Shown here: positions 63,101 through 64,000 of the stretch, in pieces
How the letters are laid out: every line of letters starts with the position of its first letter
How positions within the stretch are numbered: the stretch's first letter is position 1
Source of the DNA: Apteryx mantelli
Lineage: Eukaryota > Chordata > Aves > Apterygiformes > Apterygidae
Length of the DNA stretch: 64,000 nucleotides
Direction of reading: 5' to 3'
Assembly: GCF_036417845.1 (NCBI RefSeq)
Contig: NC_089979.1
Location: 118,453,415-118,517,414, forward strand
Notes under the pieces: model-generated
The model's input: only the letters and a program-made list of their open reading frames with translations
Database searches by the model: none
What the model was told of the DNA's origin: nothing
Made by a program: the position numbers and the translations under genes

Positions 63101-64000
63101 ATGCAAAAATGGGCTAGATCTTTACAAATAACTAGAGAGGTATTTAAGTTCTTAAATTCTATTAATTCCTACTAGAAATCAGATGCCTAAATACTTTGAT
63201 TGATTTGGATCTGAAAAAAAGAATCCTATTCCCAATCTGCTTCACATTCAACCTAACTAAATCTCTTTACCCTGCTCCTCAAAGGCAGATGTTCTTGTAT
63301 TGAATGTCAAATGGTCTGCAGTCTGTCAAGTCATAGAGAACTAAATTATAGAATTTCTTTTCCTGAACATATCATATGACACGATTTATTGCCTTTAGTG
63401 GGAAAATTGCAGGGCAGAGCCTTTAATTCCAAACATTTCACTTAGCTGTAGTGGAATAGTTACTAGCAAGATTTATGATTTTGTTTTTACTGAAGGACAT
63501 GGATTTATTTTCTACAGAAATTTTATGAAGAACAATGCATATATGAACATCTCCCCCCCCCTTTTTTTTCTTTCTTTTTTTTTTTCCCCCTCAGATTTAA
63601 GCTTTCCGAGCTGGGATTGAGTAAACAACAGTAACAAACTGAAGATGTAAAAGAGCAGGGCAGTTCAGAAAAGCCCTGCCACTAAGTTCTGGGAAGTCCC
63701 GGGTTCTAGCTCTGTGTATATGGAATATAAGATCTTAAAACTGCCCCAGAAATTTCTAAATGGTTATAATTGGGAACTGGGCCAAAGCACTTGTAGTCTC
63801 TCAACCATTCTGGGCTGTCTTACTAAATCAGAAGTCATTTTTAAGGGTGAAAATCATGGTGCAAACTGCTGTGAACAGATAGACCCCAGAAGAAGTGGTG
63901 GTGAGATGTGCAGCAAAGTTGAAACAAACGGATGAAAGTTTGGAGCGGATAGACTGAAGGAGAACTATCACTGAGGACAAAATACAGTTGACAAAACCTT
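54111..64000. other. Non-coding DNA to window end
   Basis: No exon is recognised. Simple tracts include A-runs at about 56650-56669 and 57998-58019, a T-rich then CTT-rich run at 61346-61372, CA/TG-rich 62154-62177, and C10 followed by T8 at about 63552-63570. Minus-strand open frames of 192 (58758-59336) and 181 codons (60160-60705) have no known motif. Confidence 0.4.

Overview
The window is nuclear DNA from a bird. It has abundant CR1 LINE fragments of avian type, degraded LTR retroviruses, a trace of MIR, compact vertebrate introns, and the SLC25A38-RPSA gene pair in the order known from the human 3p22 locus. No bacterial or plasmid features are present.

Layout. Positions 1-4125 hold the last five coding exons of SLC25A38, the mitochondrial glycine carrier of haem synthesis; its 5' exons lie upstream of the window. 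A spacer of about 26 kb follows. It contains four decayed copies of a family I cannot name, marked by a repeated PMEVDPP peptide. Two copies are on + (9.7-13.4 kb) and two on - (22.3-24.3 kb). Between them sit a truncated class I (gammaretrovirus-like) provirus (15575 to about 19014) and CR1 pieces that carry signs of recombination. A second LTR type lies at 21815-22197. A CpG island with no recognised gene lies at 26.53-27.01 kb. RPSA (30102-34815) is complete: a TATA/TOP promoter, a non-coding first exon, six coding exons giving 296 aa, and two H/ACA snoRNAs in introns.

Downstream of RPSA, two sense CR1 fragments flank an intact 87-codon frame (37578-37841) that reads as a Pyrin domain (PYD). 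Next come an antisense CR1 split by a solo LTR, a tandem array of about 167 bp period (40.8-42.07 kb), and 21 kb of apparently non-coding DNA to the end.

The two certain genes are separate housekeeping functions (mitochondrial glycine import; ribosome biogenesis) in a conserved syntenic block. The PYD frame, if expressed, would be an innate-immunity adaptor or inhibitor. The parts most worth a second look are that frame, the tRNA T-arm-like hairpin array in the provirus leader, the rearranged provirus/CR1 junctions and the PMEVDPP family.
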